From Zonotrichia leucophrys gambelii (taxonomy: Eukaryota; Chordata; Aves; Passeriformes; Passerellidae): a stretch of DNA of 64,000 bases. The number at the start of each line of letters is the position of its first letter. Within the stretch, counting starts at the first letter, position 1. The position numbers and the translations under genes are program-made. Of this stretch, positions 62,801 to 64,000 are shown piece after piece. The stretch is from assembly GCF_028769735.1 (NCBI RefSeq), contig NC_088171.1, forward strand, positions 77,579,216-77,643,215, written 5' to 3'. The notes under the pieces are model-generated. The model was not told where the DNA came from and did not search any database. It was given only the letters and a program-made list of their open reading frames with translations.

Positions 62801-64000
62801 GAAATCATTGTGATTGTAAGCAGAAATGCATAAGTTTCCTAAATTTCTTAATAGGCTAATTGGAAACCCTTCACATAACTATTATAAAATATTTCTAGCC
62901 AATGGTTATATTGTTCTGGAAGACTGTAATTATTCAGATGGATCTGGGGAATAGTTCTTAGGCAGGTTATTTTTAGATTGTTACCCTGCTCCTGTACTTG
63001 ATGAATTTGTTCTCCTAAATCCTGTGTTGCTCAAACCATTCAATGTTCAGTGGCAGTGTTGTCTCATGAGCAGCAAATTAACATTGACAGTGACCACAAA
63101 GAGATATGTTTTGTACAACGGCTGCAAAAACCTCTTTGCTTGCAACATCACAGAAAAAGAAAATGACCATAACTGGTCAGGTCAGGGAAATGGAAGAGTT
63201 TGAAAGAGAAATTCAGAGAGGAAAACCAGAAATAAAAATAGAATGAGTACAATTATTTGTCATGCCATTATTTTCTTGCAAAACCACAAAACATATTTGT
63301 CATACATAGCACATGAAATAAAGGCACAAAGACCAATGCAATTTTTCACTTGCTTCTTCTTCCTCTTCTTTCTATCCTTATACAAGATTTCAAATAATTT
63401 AAGAGTAACTGAGATATGGAAAATTAAAAACTTCTGCTGTTGGATGCAGCTATCTTAATGAACTATGTAAATTTATATGTTGAAGTGTTATGCCTTTGGA
63501 CTGTAACAAGGACACTCAATACTAAAACCACTAAGACAGTCTAGCAGAATTGTCTTGATTGGTAAATCTGCACTTATTTTAATAAAGAAACACTAAAATT
63601 GAAGCAAGCTAAGACAGTATTTATATATTTAATCATATTTGCTAAAAATTACAGGAAACAATTAAAATTATCTAAGGAAGCAATTAGAAAAATGTTATTA
63701 TTTTGTGATAATTAAGTTTTTTCTAGTTTAAAATAGCATGAGAACTCTTCTTAATTTTGATTGCTTATTATTTGCTTCAAGATTGAGTTGGGATGGGGAG
63801 GTTGTGATTTCCCCAATGTTGATGAATTATAGTAGAAGAAGAATTTAACAATGACCAGAAATTACAAATCACATTTCTCTAGTTTCACATTGAAAAATTG
63901 TTTTAAGTTTAGAATAGTAGGTTTGATTAGAATAATTCTGAAAATTCGTAGTGAAATTACAAGCAACAACACACATGGTGCTCATAGGAATATCTGCCCT
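56806..64000. other. AT-rich intergenic sequence
   Basis: No gene or recognised mobile element. It contains an AT-only inverted repeat (58092-58122), A-runs at about 60877-60889, and a segment at about 58150-58420 with even composition that may be conserved non-coding DNA. Open frames reach 119 codons (60154-60513, minus) without any recognisable domain. Confidence 0.55.
58092..58122. repeat. AT-rich inverted repeat flanked by ggt and acc
   Basis: A run of aattt/aaatt units between ggt and acc, nearly self-complementary over about 31 bases. It could form a cruciform or be a chance product of AT-rich sequence. Confidence 0.6.

Noticed and set aside
1..64000. CRISPR array, prokaryotic operon or phage content
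   Set aside because: No regularly spaced repeats with unique spacers and no Shine-Dalgarno-led gene rows are seen. The repeats and LTRs are those of a bird genome.
1..64000. tRNA or rRNA genes
   Set aside because: I looked for box A/B-type and T-arm words and found none in a convincing cloverleaf context.

Overview
The window looks like nuclear DNA of a bird, most likely a songbird. The dominant repeats are CR1 LINEs, whose 3' ends show the avian pattern (a 'gggttggaagggacc'-type stretch with an attctatg-type terminus), together with bird-type retroviral LTRs. No Alu, L1 or B-type SINEs are visible. The unique sequence is strongly AT-rich and every open frame is short. I see no convincing complete protein-coding gene, no rRNA, no tRNA and no CRISPR array. 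The best reading is a gene desert or the inside of a very large intron.

Layout. 1-6.3 kb holds three CR1 pieces, the last (5326-6272) split by a 198-bp foreign segment. 8.5-12 kb holds two more CR1 pieces, a solo LTR with a clean 6-bp target duplication (9674-10060), a coding-like but broken frame (10350-10979), and a second, inverted copy of the 198-bp segment. An isolated GC- and CpG-rich island lies at 15.2-15.4 kb. 15.5-23.6 kb is repeat-poor AT-rich sequence. 23.7-31.4 kb carries four CR1 copies, including the longest (30085-31435). A 690-bp LTR lies at 35286-35975. 36-55.4 kb is almost free of recognisable mobile elements. At 55.4-56.8 kb one LTR splits an (AAAAT)n microsatellite, and a second LTR of another family follows 114 bp later. 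56.8-64 kb is plain AT-rich sequence.

How it fits together. There is no pathway or operon. All four LTRs and seven of nine clear CR1 copies lie on the minus strand. Such a bias can arise inside an intron of a plus-strand gene, where sense insertions are selected against; this is inference. The most unusual items are the inverted pair of CR1-linked 200-bp segments, the broken coding-like frame at 10.4-10.9 kb, the solitary CpG island, and the LTR inside a microsatellite.
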